Assembly: GCA_963798445.1 (NCBI GenBank)
Contig: CAWCTH010000008.1
Location: forward strand, 434,001 to 498,000
Length of the DNA: 64,000 nucleotides
DNA from: DASXAI01 sp963798445
Lineage (GTDB): Bacteria > Actinomycetota > Acidimicrobiia > Acidimicrobiales > Ilumatobacteraceae
Direction: 5' to 3'
Numbering within the stretch: the first letter of the stretch is position 1; each line of letters starts with the position of its first letter. Under the pieces are notes generated by a model. The model had not been told where the DNA came from. It did no database searches and saw only the letters and a list, made by a program, of their open reading frames with translations. Both the position numbers and the translations under genes were made by a program. This document shows, in pieces, positions 56,315 through 64,000 of this stretch.

Positions 56315-57091
56315 ATGAACGTCGTCGTCTGCGTCAAGCAGATCCCGGACCCGGCCACACCTGGTGCCCTCGACCCGGGCACCCACACGCTGAAGCGTGA
56401 GGGCAAGCTCATCCTCGACGAGTCCGACAGCTACGGCGTCGAGATGGCGCTGCAGCTCGCCACCGCCGCCGGCGGCGGTGAGGTCAGCCTCGTCTCGATG
56501 GCGCCCAACGACGAGGTCTCGGGCCTGCGCACCGCGCTGGCCATGGGCGCCGTCAAGGCCGTGCTCGTGTCCGACCCGGCGCTGCAGGGCTCCGATGCCC
56601 TCACCACCGCCAAGGTGCTGGCCAAGGCCATCGAGCGCATCGGCGGGGCCGACCTGGTGATCGCCGCCACCGAGTCCACCGACGGCTACACCGGCACGGT
56701 GCCCGAGCAGATCGCCGAGCTGCTGGGCTGGCCCTCGGTCACCTTCGCCAAGCACATCGAGGTCGACGGCACGAACCTCAAGGTGCAGCGCCAGACCGAG
56801 GCCGGCTACGACGAGGTCGAGTGCCCGCTCCCGGCCGTCATCTCCGTGACCGCCGGCGTGGTCGAGCCCCGCTACCCCAGCTTCAAGGGGATCATGGCGG
56901 CCAAGAACAAGCCCGTCGACACCGTGAAGGCGGCCGACCTCGGGGTCGAGGCCGTCGGCTGGGCCGGATCCGGCCAGGAGATCGTGGATGTGACCGCCGC
57001 CGAGGCCCGCAAGGCCGGTGAGATCGTCGAGGACGACGGCGAGGGGTACCTGAAGGTCATTGCCTTCCTCGAAGGCCTCAAGGTCATCTGA
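56315..57091 (+). CDS. etfB: Electron transfer flavoprotein beta subunit
   Basis: A 258-residue EtfB: MNVVVCVKQIPDPATPG at the start, ADLVIAATESTDGYTGTVPE and the AMP-binding segment PAVISVTAGVVEPRYPSFKG. It pairs with EtfA to pass electrons from acyl-CoA and other dehydrogenases to the quinone pool. The start ATG is the family one. Eighteen bases separate it from etfA. It is intact. Confidence 0.93.
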   Translation: MNVVVCVKQIPDPATPGALDPGTHTLKREGKLILDESDSYGVEMALQLATAAGGGEVSLVSMAPNDEVSGLRTALAMGAVKAVLVSDPALQGSDALTTAKVLAKAIERIGGADLVIAATESTDGYTGTVPEQIAELLGWPSVTFAKHIEVDGTNLKVQRQTEAGYDEVECPLPAVISVTAGVVEPRYPSFKGIMAAKNKPVDTVKAADLGVEAVGWAGSGQEIVDVTAAEARKAGEIVEDDGEGYLKVIAFLEGLKVI

Positions 57092-57108
57092 GAGATCGGA
57101 CGAGCGAC

Positions 57109-58080
57109 ATGGCCATCAACACCATCTGGGTCTTTGCCCAATCCACTGACGGCACACCCACCACCGGCACGCTGGAGCTGCTCACCAAGGCCCGCCAGCT
57201 CGGCGCCGGTACGGTGGCTGCCTTCCACGGTGGCGCCGACGGCGACGCCATCGCGGCGACGCTCGGTTCGTACGGCGCCACCAAGCTCTACACGACCGGC
57301 GACCTGGCCGGGCACCTGCCCGGTCCCGCCATCGCGTCGGCCATGAAGGCCGTCATCGACAGCGGCGACGCCCCGGATCTCATCCTGTTCGCCACGACCT
57401 ACGAGGGTCGCGACGTGGTGGGGCGGCTCTCGGTGAAGCTGGACCGCACGGTGCTCTCCAACAGCACCGACATCGCCGTCGACGGCGACACGGTGAACGT
57501 CACCACCGCCATCTTCGGCGGCAACGTGCTGGTCACGACCACGTTCAAGGGCGCCCCGCCGTACCTCGCCGTGTTCCGGCCGAAGTCCTTCGCCGCCGAA
57601 GAGGGTGGTGGCGGCCCGGCCGACGTGGTGACGGTCGACGTCGGCGACCTCGGCGCGGCGGGCGCGGCCAAGGTGACGGCGGTGCACGTGGAGGAGTCCA
57701 GCGGCCCCAAGCTCGACGAGGCCGCCATCGTCGTGTCCGGTGGGCGCGGTCTCGGCGAGGCCGGCAAGTACGAGCTCATCGAGCAGCTGGCCAAGCTGTT
57801 GAAGGGGGCACCGGGCGCGTCTCGGGCCATCGTCGACGCCGGCTGGGTGCCCTACTCGTACCAGGTCGGCCAGACCGGCAAGGTCGTGAAGCCCACCGTC
57901 TACCTCGCCGCCGGCATCAGCGGTGCCACCCAGCACATGGTGGGCATGAAGGGCGCCAAGAACATCATCGCCATCAACAAGGACAAGGAGGCGCCCATCT
58001 TCTCGATTGCCGACCTCGGCATCGTGGGCGACGTCCACAAGGTGCTGCCCAAGCTGATCGAGGCGTTGCAGGGCCGCTGA
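57109..58080 (+). CDS. etfA: Electron transfer flavoprotein alpha subunit
   Basis: A 323-residue EtfA. The C-terminal FAD domain (about 200-323) carries SGGRGLGEAGKYELIEQLAK, VGQTGKVVKPTVYLAAGISG and GAKNIIAINKDKEAPIFSIA, the fold that binds FAD in all EtfA proteins. The N-terminal half is the usual AANH-like domain. It is co-transcribed with etfB. It is intact and complete. Confidence 0.93.
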   Translation: MAINTIWVFAQSTDGTPTTGTLELLTKARQLGAGTVAAFHGGADGDAIAATLGSYGATKLYTTGDLAGHLPGPAIASAMKAVIDSGDAPDLILFATTYEGRDVVGRLSVKLDRTVLSNSTDIAVDGDTVNVTTAIFGGNVLVTTTFKGAPPYLAVFRPKSFAAEEGGGGPADVVTVDVGDLGAAGAAKVTAVHVEESSGPKLDEAAIVVSGGRGLGEAGKYELIEQLAKLLKGAPGASRAIVDAGWVPYSYQVGQTGKVVKPTVYLAAGISGATQHMVGMKGAKNIIAINKDKEAPIFSIADLGIVGDVHKVLPKLIEALQGR

Positions 58081-58095
58081 CGCGGAGGCCGCTCC

Positions 58096-58509
58096 TCAGC
58101 GGACCCGGTGGCGCCCGCGGGTGAGCAGGCCCACCGACGATCCCACGAACGCGGCGGCCGCCGCCGGCGCCAGAATGACGTCGATGAGGGCCGACAGCCA
58201 CACGTTGATGTCCACCACGTCGGCGGCATTGGCCCGCCACACGTACCAGACGCCCACGGTCGCCACGGCGGCCACGCCACGGGGGAAGGCGCCGTCGCCG
58301 TCGACGTAGGCGAGCACCCCGCACCACACGGCGATCAGCACCATCAAGGCGATGAAGGCGAGGCGCGTCTCGTCGGCCTCGAAGAGGTCGCCGTTGGCGT
58401 CGGGCAAGGCGATCACCTTCAGGTCCCACGGCAGCAACACCAGCCATGCCGCGGAGACCACCACGACGGTGAGCGTCACTGACCAGACCGGGCGACGCGG
58501 GGTGGCCAC
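58096..58509 (-). CDS. Four-helix membrane protein, unknown
   Basis: A 137-residue hydrophobic protein with helices near VTLTVVVVSAAWLVLLPW, FIALMVLIAVWCGVLAYVD, GVAAVATVGVWYVWR and SALIDVILAPAAAAAFVGSS, and a basic tail. The loop DGDGAFPRGVAAV is acidic then basic. I do not recognise a family. The GTG at 58509 is chosen since the frame beyond it runs antisense into the divergent oxidase start. It is convergent with etfA, 15 bases away. Confidence 0.55.
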   Translation of the reverse strand: MATPRRPVWSVTLTVVVVSAAWLVLLPWDLKVIALPDANGDLFEADETRLAFIALMVLIAVWCGVLAYVDGDGAFPRGVAAVATVGVWYVWRANAADVVDINVWLSALIDVILAPAAAAAFVGSSVGLLTRGRHRVR

Positions 58510-58552
58510 GCCCCCGGACAGTACCGGCTGGGCCGGCCGATACGCTCCCGTC

Positions 58553-59859
58553 GTGGCCAAGACGACGGCGATGACCTGGCAGAACTGGGCCCGCAACCAG
58601 ACCGCTCACCCGATCGCCGTCGATCATCCCGCCGACGAGGAGGAGCTGGTCGCCTCGGTCAAGCTGGCGGCCGATCACGGCCACACGGTGAAGGCCGTGG
58701 GCGCCGGGCACAGCTTCACGGGCGCCGCCGTCGCTGATGGCCGTCAGGTGGTGCTGGATCGGTACCGGCAGGTGCTCGACATCGACACCGACCACTACCA
58801 GGTGACGGTCCAGTCCGGCCTCACGCTGGAGGAACTGAACGCCGTCCTCGACGGGCGGGGTCTGGCCATGGCGAACCTCGGCGACATCGCCTACCAGACC
58901 GTGGCCGGCGCCACGTCCACGGCGACCCACGGCACCGGGGCGCAGTTGCCGGGGCTAGCGGCACAGATCGTGGCGATGCGCATCGTGGCGGCCGACGGTT
59001 CGGTGGTGGCCTGTTCGCCCGAGGACGAGCCCGAGGTCTTCCACGCCGCTCGTGTCGGCGTCGGCGCCATCGGGCTGGTGTCCACCCTCACCCTCCAGCT
59101 CGTGCCTGCCTTCCACCTCCGGGCCGTGAACGAGCCGATGCGGATGGACGCTGTGCTGGCTGACCTGGACGCCCTCGTCGATGGCAACGACCACTTCGAG
59201 TTCTTCTGGGTGCCCCACACCGGCTTGGCCCTCACCAAGCGGAACAACCGCACCACCGACTCCTTGGCGCCGCGCCCACGCCTGAAGCGGTGGTGGGACC
59301 AGATGGCGATGGAGAACTACGCCTTCGGGGCCCTCTGCCACGTCGGGCGGGTACGCCCGCAGTGGACCCCGCGGCTGGCCAGGCGCTCTGGCGGCGTCGG
59401 GCCGCCAGGAGTTCGTCGATCGCAGCTACCGCGTGTTCGCCAGCCCGAGGCACGTGCGGTTCTACGAGATGGAGTACGAGATCCCACGCGAGGCGTGTGC
59501 CGAGGCGCTCGTGCGGGTCCAGCACTTCGTGGCCCAGGAGGACTTGAAGCTCAGCTTCCCGGTGGAGGTGCGGTTCACCGCGCCCGACGACATCCCGCTG
59601 TCGACCGGCTACGGCCGCCCGAACGCGTACATCGCCGTGCACGTCTTTCACGGCATGGACTACGAGCCCTACTTCCGCGGCGTCGAGCGCATCATGGACG
59701 ACTACGGCGGCCGCCCGCACTGGGGCAAGCTCCACTTCCAGACGGCCGAGACGCTGCGCCCCGCGCTACCCGGAGTGGGACCGCTTCCAGGCGGTGCGCC
59801 GCCGCCTCGACCCCGACGGCCGCTTCGCCAACCCCTACACCCGCACCGTCCTGGGCTGA
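58553..59859 (+). CDS. D-arabinono-1,4-lactone oxidase-type FAD oxidase, frameshifted
   Basis: An FAD oxidase of the VAO family. HTVKAVGAGHSFTGAAVADG and NLGDIAYQTVAGATSTATHG are the FAD-pyrophosphate segments; the C-terminal ALO domain (SYRVFASPRHVRFYEMEYEI, TAPDDIPLSTGYGRPNAYIA) lies in another frame after shifts near 59375-59390. A third shift near 59765 restores RFQAVRRRLDPDGRFANPY before the stop at 59857-59859. Repaired length is about 435, usual for aldonolactone oxidases such as those making vitamin C analogues. No His covalent FAD link is evident. The start could also be the ATG at 58571. Confidence 0.78.
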
Positions 59860-59870
59860 CCGCGTTCGAG

Positions 59871-59921
59871 CGAACTGATCCGCTTTTTGCTCGTATGTGA
59901 CGGGTAACGCGCGTCAGTTCG
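59871..59921. repeat. 51-nt palindromic intergenic repeat, copy A
   Basis: Begins CGAACTGATCCGC, ends GCGTCAGTTCG; the ends pair. Its reverse complement matches the element at 63688-63738 at 43 of 51 positions, including CGTATGTGAC. It lies twelve bases after the oxidase stop and fourteen before the next convergent stop. Confidence 0.7.
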
Positions 59922-59934
59922 GTGCTGGCGAGCG

Positions 59935-60914
59935 TTACTGGTCCACCGCGGACAGGGCCCAGGCCACGTCGTCGGCCTCGTCCCAGACGGCGAGGTGGAG
60001 CTGCCAGCCCGTGCGCGGGGTGCTCGGGTCCCACCAGAACCAGCGCAGCTCGGCACCGGTGTCGCCGAGCTGCTGGGGCACCGGTGGCCACGCCAGCCCG
60101 GCCACCGTCGCCGCTGTCCACCACGCCCCGAACCGCCCGGCCGCCCCGCCCCGGCGCCGGCCGTGGGCGCCACCACTGGCCGCTCCCCACGCCATCCAGG
60201 CGCACGGCGCGACCAAGATCGATCTCGCCGACCCTGGCGCGGGGCACCCCGAGGGCGGTGATGGCGGCGAGGTGATCGCCCCGGACGCAGCGCAGCCTCG
60301 ACCCGACCGTCGGACTGACTCACCCAGTGGCCCACCAGCTCGGCCAATGCCATGGCGCCATCGTCGCCGTCGATCTGCGGGGCGTCGGCGCCGGGCAGGG
60401 CCACCGGTGTGGCGTCGGGCGAGGGTGGCGGATCGAAGGTGGCCTTGTGGTCCAGGTAGTTCGCCAGGGCGTACGGCCCCTCCCACGGCTCGAGCACCAG
60501 CGGCAGCTCCAGCACGTCCGTGGTGTCGGCGTCGGCGGCGCGGAGGTCCTCGCCGTGCAGCACCCGCTCGTGGGCGACGTAGGCGGCGATGGGCCCGGGC
60601 TCGAGCCAGGGCGACAGCTCGGCCCAGGTGTGGGTGGAGGCCGCCACCTCGCTCAGCGGCCCGAGGGCGAACCACCCGAAGCCCTCCTTGAGCACCTTGG
60701 CCGCCCACTGGCCCGGTGCCCGCAGGGCCAGGCGGTACTGGGCCAGCGAGGCCACCGGCCACAGCTGGCGGCCGGTAGCGGCGGCCGCCCGGCAGGCCTC
60801 CACCACGGTCAGCAGGCCGTCCCAGTCGCCGGCATGAGTGAGGTGGTCGACGAAGCGGACCAGTTCGTCGGGGTTGTTGCCGTCGATGAGCCGGTCGAGC
60901 TCGTCTCGACGCAT
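59935..60914 (-). CDS. Uncharacterised protein of the SCO1664 cluster, frameshifted
   Basis: Begins MRRDELDRLIDGNNPDELVR and FVDHLTHAGDWDGLLTVVEA, a helical region with WPVASLAQYRLALRAPGQWA and WFALGPLSEVAASTHTWAEL. After shifts near 60285 and 60170 it closes with ELRWFWWDPSTPRTGWQLHL and WALSAVDQ. About 325 residues when repaired. I do not recognise a named family. The ATG shares its first base with the stop of the SCO1664-like gene (TGATG), so they are translated together and probably act in one pathway. Confidence 0.6.
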
Positions 60915-61606
60915 CAGACCAAGGGCCAGGGGTACCGGTGGCCGGTGGTGTCGGTCGGGAACACCGGTTGGGCCAGCACCGAGCGGATCCGCCCTAGCAG
61001 CGCGTCGATCTCGTCGTCTTCGAGATGGTCGGCCACGGCGTCGGGGACCGCCTCGCACAGCGTGGCGAACCGCTCGATCACGTCGGCCGGGATGGGCTCG
61101 TCGGCGAACTCCCAGATGACGGTGCGCAGCTTGAACGACGGGGAGAAGCACAGGCCGTTGTCGATGGCCCACACCCGCCCGTCGAGTCCCAGGAGGCAGT
61201 GGCCGCTCTTGCGATCGGTGTTGTTGGCGATGAGGTCGAACGCGCAGATCGTGCGGAACTGGTCGTGGAGATCAGGCCGGCCCTCGTACAGCGTGAAGTA
61301 GTGCTGCTCGAAGTCGGACGGGATGAAGAGCTGGAACGAACCTTCGCCGAAGGGGCCGTCGCGCATGACGGTGGTGGGTACGACGCCGATGCCCAGCGCC
61401 TCCGACAGGTGCCACGCCGCTACTTCGCGGCGGTAGAGCCCGTGGGGGAAGTCCCACAGTGGTCGCTCGCCGCGGCCGGGTTTGTAGATCGCCTGCACCT
61501 TGTCGGCCCCGGCGGTGAGGGTGACGAGGAACGTGGCGTTCGAGCTCCACGGCATCCGGCCCTCGACCTCGACGTCGCCGTCGCGCAGGACGGAGAGGGC
61601 GTCCAT
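60914..61606 (-). CDS. SCO1664-family protein (PI3/4-kinase-like fold)
   Basis: A 230-residue protein: SNATFLVTLTAGADKVQAIY then KPGRGERPLWDFP, FDLIANNTDRKSGHCLLGLD and RVWAIDNGLCFSPSFKLRTV. The Lys in AIYKPGRGE, NNTDRKSGH and AIDNGL correspond to ATP-binding Lys, catalytic loop and metal-binding Asp of an atypical kinase fold. SCO1664-like proteins are near-universal in actinobacteria but of unknown function. It lies between DUF3090 (one base gap) and the unknown gene (overlap). It is intact. Confidence 0.85.
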   Translation of the reverse strand: MDALSVLRDGDVEVEGRMPWSSNATFLVTLTAGADKVQAIYKPGRGERPLWDFPHGLYRREVAAWHLSEALGIGVVPTTVMRDGPFGEGSFQLFIPSDFEQHYFTLYEGRPDLHDQFRTICAFDLIANNTDRKSGHCLLGLDGRVWAIDNGLCFSPSFKLRTVIWEFADEPIPADVIERFATLCEAVPDAVADHLEDDEIDALLGRIRSVLAQPVFPTDTTGHRYPWPLV

Positions 61607-61607
61607 C

Positions 61608-62096
61608 TCAGTTCATGCGCGGGCAGGGATGCCCGTCGGGGTCGACCGGGCGCCCGCACCATCGGCACGCCGGCCGTCCAGCGGCGACGATCTCCTTGGC
61701 CCGGGCGCAGAACACCGACGCCACGCCGCGCGTCAGCTCCAGCCGCAAGCCGTCGCGATCGACGTCGTCATCGTCGTCCTCCGCGGTCGCCACTTCCTCG
61801 AGCACCACCACGACGCGGTCGGTCTCGGCGTCGTAGGCCAGCCCGATCGTGCCCAGGACGAAACGGGGGGGGTCGAAGGAGGGCTTGAGGTCGGTGGGGA
61901 TGAGGGCCGTGGCCCCGGTGGCGGGCAGGTCGGCCAGGAGCCGCTCGAGGTACTCGGCCAGCGCCGCCACCTGGCCCTTCTCGCACTTCACGGTGTAGGT
62001 GCCGAGGGGGCTCTGGGCCTGGAGGTAGAAGACGCGCTGGCCGGGGCCCCCGATGGTGCCGCTCACCAGCACGACGGTTCCGAGATCGTCGGTCAT
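61608..62096 (-). CDS. DUF3090 family protein
   Basis: A 162-residue protein with GGPGQRVFYLQAQSPLGTYT, CEKGQVAALAEYLERLLADL, GTIGLAYDAETDRVVVVLEE and a C-terminal zinc ribbon, RPACRWCGRPVDPDGHPCPR. DUF3090 is a conserved actinobacterial family always found with SCO1664- and MSMEG_4193-type genes; its role is not established. The ATG shares a base with the upstream stop (TGATG). It is intact. Confidence 0.88.
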   Translation of the reverse strand: MTDDLGTVVLVSGTIGGPGQRVFYLQAQSPLGTYTVKCEKGQVAALAEYLERLLADLPATGATALIPTDLKPSFDPPRFVLGTIGLAYDAETDRVVVVLEEVATAEDDDDDVDRDGLRLELTRGVASVFCARAKEIVAAGRPACRWCGRPVDPDGHPCPRMN

Positions 62097-62777
62097 CACG
62101 ACACCTTGAGCTGGCTCAGCGAGCCGCCCGTCGAGTTCACGGTGAGCACGACGGGCGTGCCCTGTCCGTAGGCGACGGCGGTGACCGAGCACGTGGAGAT
62201 CACGATCCGCTGGAAGAGGTCGAGGTGGGTGCCGAGGGCCTGGGCCACGGCCGCCTTGATGGGGTCGGCGTGGGACACGCACACCACGACCCCGCCGCGA
62301 TGACGCTCGACCAGCCGCTGCACGGCGCCGACCATGCGGTTCTGCATCTCGAGGAAGCTCTCGCCGCCGGGGAAGCGGAACCCGCTCGGGATAGCCCTGC
62401 ACCGTGCGCCACTCGGGCAGCTTCATGAGCTTCTTGAGCTCGGCGCCGGTCCACTCGCCGAAGTCGCACTCCAGCAGCCCTCGGTCGATGATGACCTTCT
62501 GCTTGCGGGCCGCGGCGATGGGCGCGGCGGTTTCGCGGGCCCGTTCCAGCGGCGAGGCGTACACGGCGTCGAGGCGGGACAGCTCGGCCAGCCGGGCCGC
62601 CGCTGCTGCCGCTTGCTCGATCCCCGCCTCGGACAGGTGCAGACCGGGGGCCCGGCCGGGCAGGTGCTTGCCGGTCGTGGCGGTCTGCCCGTGACGGACG
62701 AAGAGCACGAGCGTGGGGGGTTCGGGCTTGGTTGGACGAGTGGAGGGTCGTGTCGAGGCACGCCGAGTGGTGGCCAT
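62096..62777 (-). CDS. MSMEG_4193-family phosphatase/mutase, frameshifted
   Basis: A histidine phosphatase superfamily member: TLVLFVRHGQTATTGKHLPG holds the catalytic His and Arg. VYASPLERARETAAPIAAAR is the second conserved block and, after a shift near 62390 (about one base), VVVCVSHADPIKAAVAQALG has the second His. The family is called putative phosphomutase in actinobacteria and is linked to DUF3090. Repaired length is about 228. Its ATG and the upstream plus-strand gene face each other within CCATGG. The end overlaps DUF3090. Confidence 0.82.
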
Positions 62778-62805
62778 GGTCAGTGGATCAACCTACCGTC
62801 GCAGC

Positions 62806-63531
62806 GTGGATTCGCTCGCCGCCATCAGCGCTGAGATCGTGGCCTGCCGGGCCTGTCCGCGCCTGGTGGCGTGGCGTGAGCGGGTCGGTCGCGAGAAGCG
62901 GGCGGCCTACGCCGGCGAGGACTACTGGGCCCGCCCGGTGCCGGGGTTCGGGTCCCCCGAGCCGTCGATCGTGGTGGTGGGACTGGCCCCGGCGGCCCAC
63001 GGTGGCAACCGCACGGGGCGGGTCTTCACCGGCGATCGCTCGGGCGATTGGCTCTTTCGTTCGTTGTGGCGGGCGGGCCTGGCCAACCAACCCGAGAGCC
63101 GCTCACGCGACGACGGGCTGCAGCTCTTCCACACCTACATCGCCGCCATCGTGCGCTGCGCGCCACCGGCCAACAAGCCGACCGTGGACGAGCGCGACCG
63201 CTGCCGGCCGTACTTCGAGCGGGAGCTGGCCGTGATTCCCGCGGTGCGGGTGATCGTGTGCCTGGGCAACTTCGCCTACGAGAACGTGGCCGCGACCGTG
63301 GGGTTGCGGCCCCGGCCTCGGTTCGGCCATGGGGTCGAGGCGCCGGCCCCGAGTGGCGTGACGGTGCTGTGCTCGTTCCACCCAAGCCAGCAGAACACGT
63401 TCACCGGCCGGCTCACCGAGCCGATGTTGGATGCGGTGTTCCTACGGGCCCGGACGCTGGCCGGACCTCGCGGAGCAGTGAGCCCCGAACGCGAACCAAA
63501 GTCGGAGCCACGGCGTACACCAGCACCATGA
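62806..63531 (+). CDS. Family 5 (UdgB-like) uracil-DNA glycosylase, 4Fe-4S type
   Basis: A 241-residue protein with CRACPRLVAWRERVGREKRA (first two Fe-S Cys), VVVGLAPAAHGGNRTGRVFT (motif A, with Ala where family 1 has a catalytic Asp), AIVRCAPPANKPTVDERDRC and IVCLGNFAYENV (further Cys), and FHPSQQNTFTGRLTEPML (motif B). It removes uracil and other deaminated bases from double-stranded DNA. The GTG at 62806 gives the family start VDSLAAISAEIVAC; an ATG at 62776 within CCATGG is the alternative. The last 20 residues are a low-complexity extension. Confidence 0.85.
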   Translation: MDSLAAISAEIVACRACPRLVAWRERVGREKRAAYAGEDYWARPVPGFGSPEPSIVVVGLAPAAHGGNRTGRVFTGDRSGDWLFRSLWRAGLANQPESRSRDDGLQLFHTYIAAIVRCAPPANKPTVDERDRCRPYFERELAVIPAVRVIVCLGNFAYENVAATVGLRPRPRFGHGVEAPAPSGVTVLCSFHPSQQNTFTGRLTEPMLDAVFLRARTLAGPRGAVSPEREPKSEPRRTPAP

Positions 63532-63687
63532 CCCCGAACCCGTTCCCTCGCCCTCGCAGCCCCGCCCCCGGGCGCCCGACGTCGTTTCTGGGCCGCCCCA
63601 CCCACCGTTGGCGCGCCGTGCCCCCACGCCCGGCGCCGCCGTCAACGCAGTGAGCAGCAGAACCTGGCGTTGATCAGGGCTGCCGGA

Positions 63688-63738
63688 CGAACCGACGCGC
63701 GATACCGGTCACATACGAGGTCAACGCGCATCAGTTCG
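63688..63738. repeat. 51-nt palindromic intergenic repeat, copy B
   Basis: CGAACCGACGCGCGATACCG opens it, GTCACATACGAG is at its centre and ATCAGTTCG closes it. It is 43/51 identical to the reverse complement of 59871-59921 without gaps. It lies in the gap between the glycosylase and the next convergent gene, 28 bases before that gene's stop. Confidence 0.7.
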
Positions 63739-63765
63739 CCGGCGAGCCGTCGCCCGCCGCACCCG

Positions 63766-64000
63766 CTACGCGCGCGGTGCCGGTGCGGCGGCCGGCGCCG
63801 CCGCCTTCTTCTTGGGCGGCGGCACGCCCACCTTGACCTCGGGCGCCGCGAAGTCGGGCCAGCGCCGCCGGCTCACGATCGACAGCGTGCGCAGCAGCTT
63901 CATCGCCTTCTCGTCGGTGTCGGCCGGGCGGGAGATGATGGCGCCGGTCTCCGATCATGCGCGACACGATCTCCCGGCCGAGGTCGGTGCGCACCAGCAC
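63766..64000 (-). CDS. Partial hypothetical protein, C-terminal end, frameshifted
   Basis: The N-terminal part is outside the window. The visible end reads LVRTDLGREIVSRMI and, after a shift near 63955, AIISRPADTDEKAMKLLRTL and SIVSRRRWPDFAAPEVKVGV, closing with a Pro/Lys/Ala tail (PPPKKKAAAPAAAPAPRA). It resembles a small cytoplasmic regulator or hypothetical actinobacterial protein; I cannot name the family. It converges with the glycosylase gene. Confidence 0.45.

Noticed and set aside
55334..56755. 473-residue lipid kinase
   Set aside because: The extra N terminus is antisense of etfB; the domain begins at 56263.

Overview
The window is very GC-rich, has short intergenic gaps and many GTG starts. 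It looks like an actinobacterium, most plausibly of the class Acidimicrobiia. The markers are a WhiB1-type regulator beside a PdtaS-type histidine kinase, DUF3107, a pair of ArsA/Get3-like ATPases, the SCO1664 / DUF3090 / MSMEG_4193 gene set and a class E sortase. These sit beside a System I cytochrome c maturation cluster, which is unusual for classical actinobacteria. The phylum is supported by several independent families; the class is inference. No rRNA or tRNA gene was seen.

Layout. 1-4.1 kb is a worn accessory edge: the tail of a MobF-type relaxase/helicase, a transposon-ATPase remnant, a GNAT acetyltransferase and a broken hypothetical gene. 4.2-6.9 kb holds an intact rifamycin phosphotransferase behind an inverted repeat that looks like the rifamycin-associated element. 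6.9-11.7 kb carries small stress or catabolic enzymes (SnoaL-like, SRPBCC, Nudix-SRPBCC fusion, esterase, flavin monooxygenase). 11.8-18.0 kb is a possible sensory module: a leaderless AmiC-like binding protein, a small protein, a giant cyclase-like/NB-ARC/LuxR regulator that has lost a catalytic Asp, and a metallo-beta-lactamase-fold enzyme, with a divergent SRPBCC gene across a 15-bp-arm palindrome. 18.0-30.8 kb is strongly frameshifted: VapC remnant, PEP-utilizing enzyme, second cyclase-type regulator, HtrA protease, LigD-type polymerase, quinone oxidoreductase, AsnC regulator and divergent aromatic amino acid hydroxylase, TetR, glycosyltransferase and lipoprotein.

31-46 kb: NlpC/P60 peptidase; a coupled aminotransferase / omega-amidase pair; biotin carrier and enoyl-CoA hydratase; class E sortase; a complete ccmABCDEFGHI-like operon; a DUF4234 membrane protein; SixA phosphatase; a sulfite-oxidase-fold enzyme; lipoproteins. 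46.4-49.5 kb is an Fe-S block (cysteine desulfurase, SufR-like sensor, divergent Mrp). 50.2-54.5 kb holds DUF3107, two ArsA-like ATPases, the PdtaS-like kinase and WhiB, with a perfect CRP-type operator just upstream of whiB. 55.3-64 kb carries a diacylglycerol-kinase-like gene, etfBA, an aldonolactone oxidase, a tightly overlapping cluster of uncharacterised actinobacterial genes and a family 5 uracil-DNA glycosylase.

Two cross-cutting points. First, roughly every second gene needs one or more frame changes to read through, including genes expected to be indispensable to their operon (ccmF). Many changes sit at short G/C runs. Base-level assembly error is the first explanation, although the SDR, VapC and GDPD genes also have real internal or terminal deletions. 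Frameshifted genes are given at full reconstructed extent. Second, three families of short palindromic intergenic repeats (51 nt, 68 nt and about 41 nt) recur in this one window, mostly between convergent genes.
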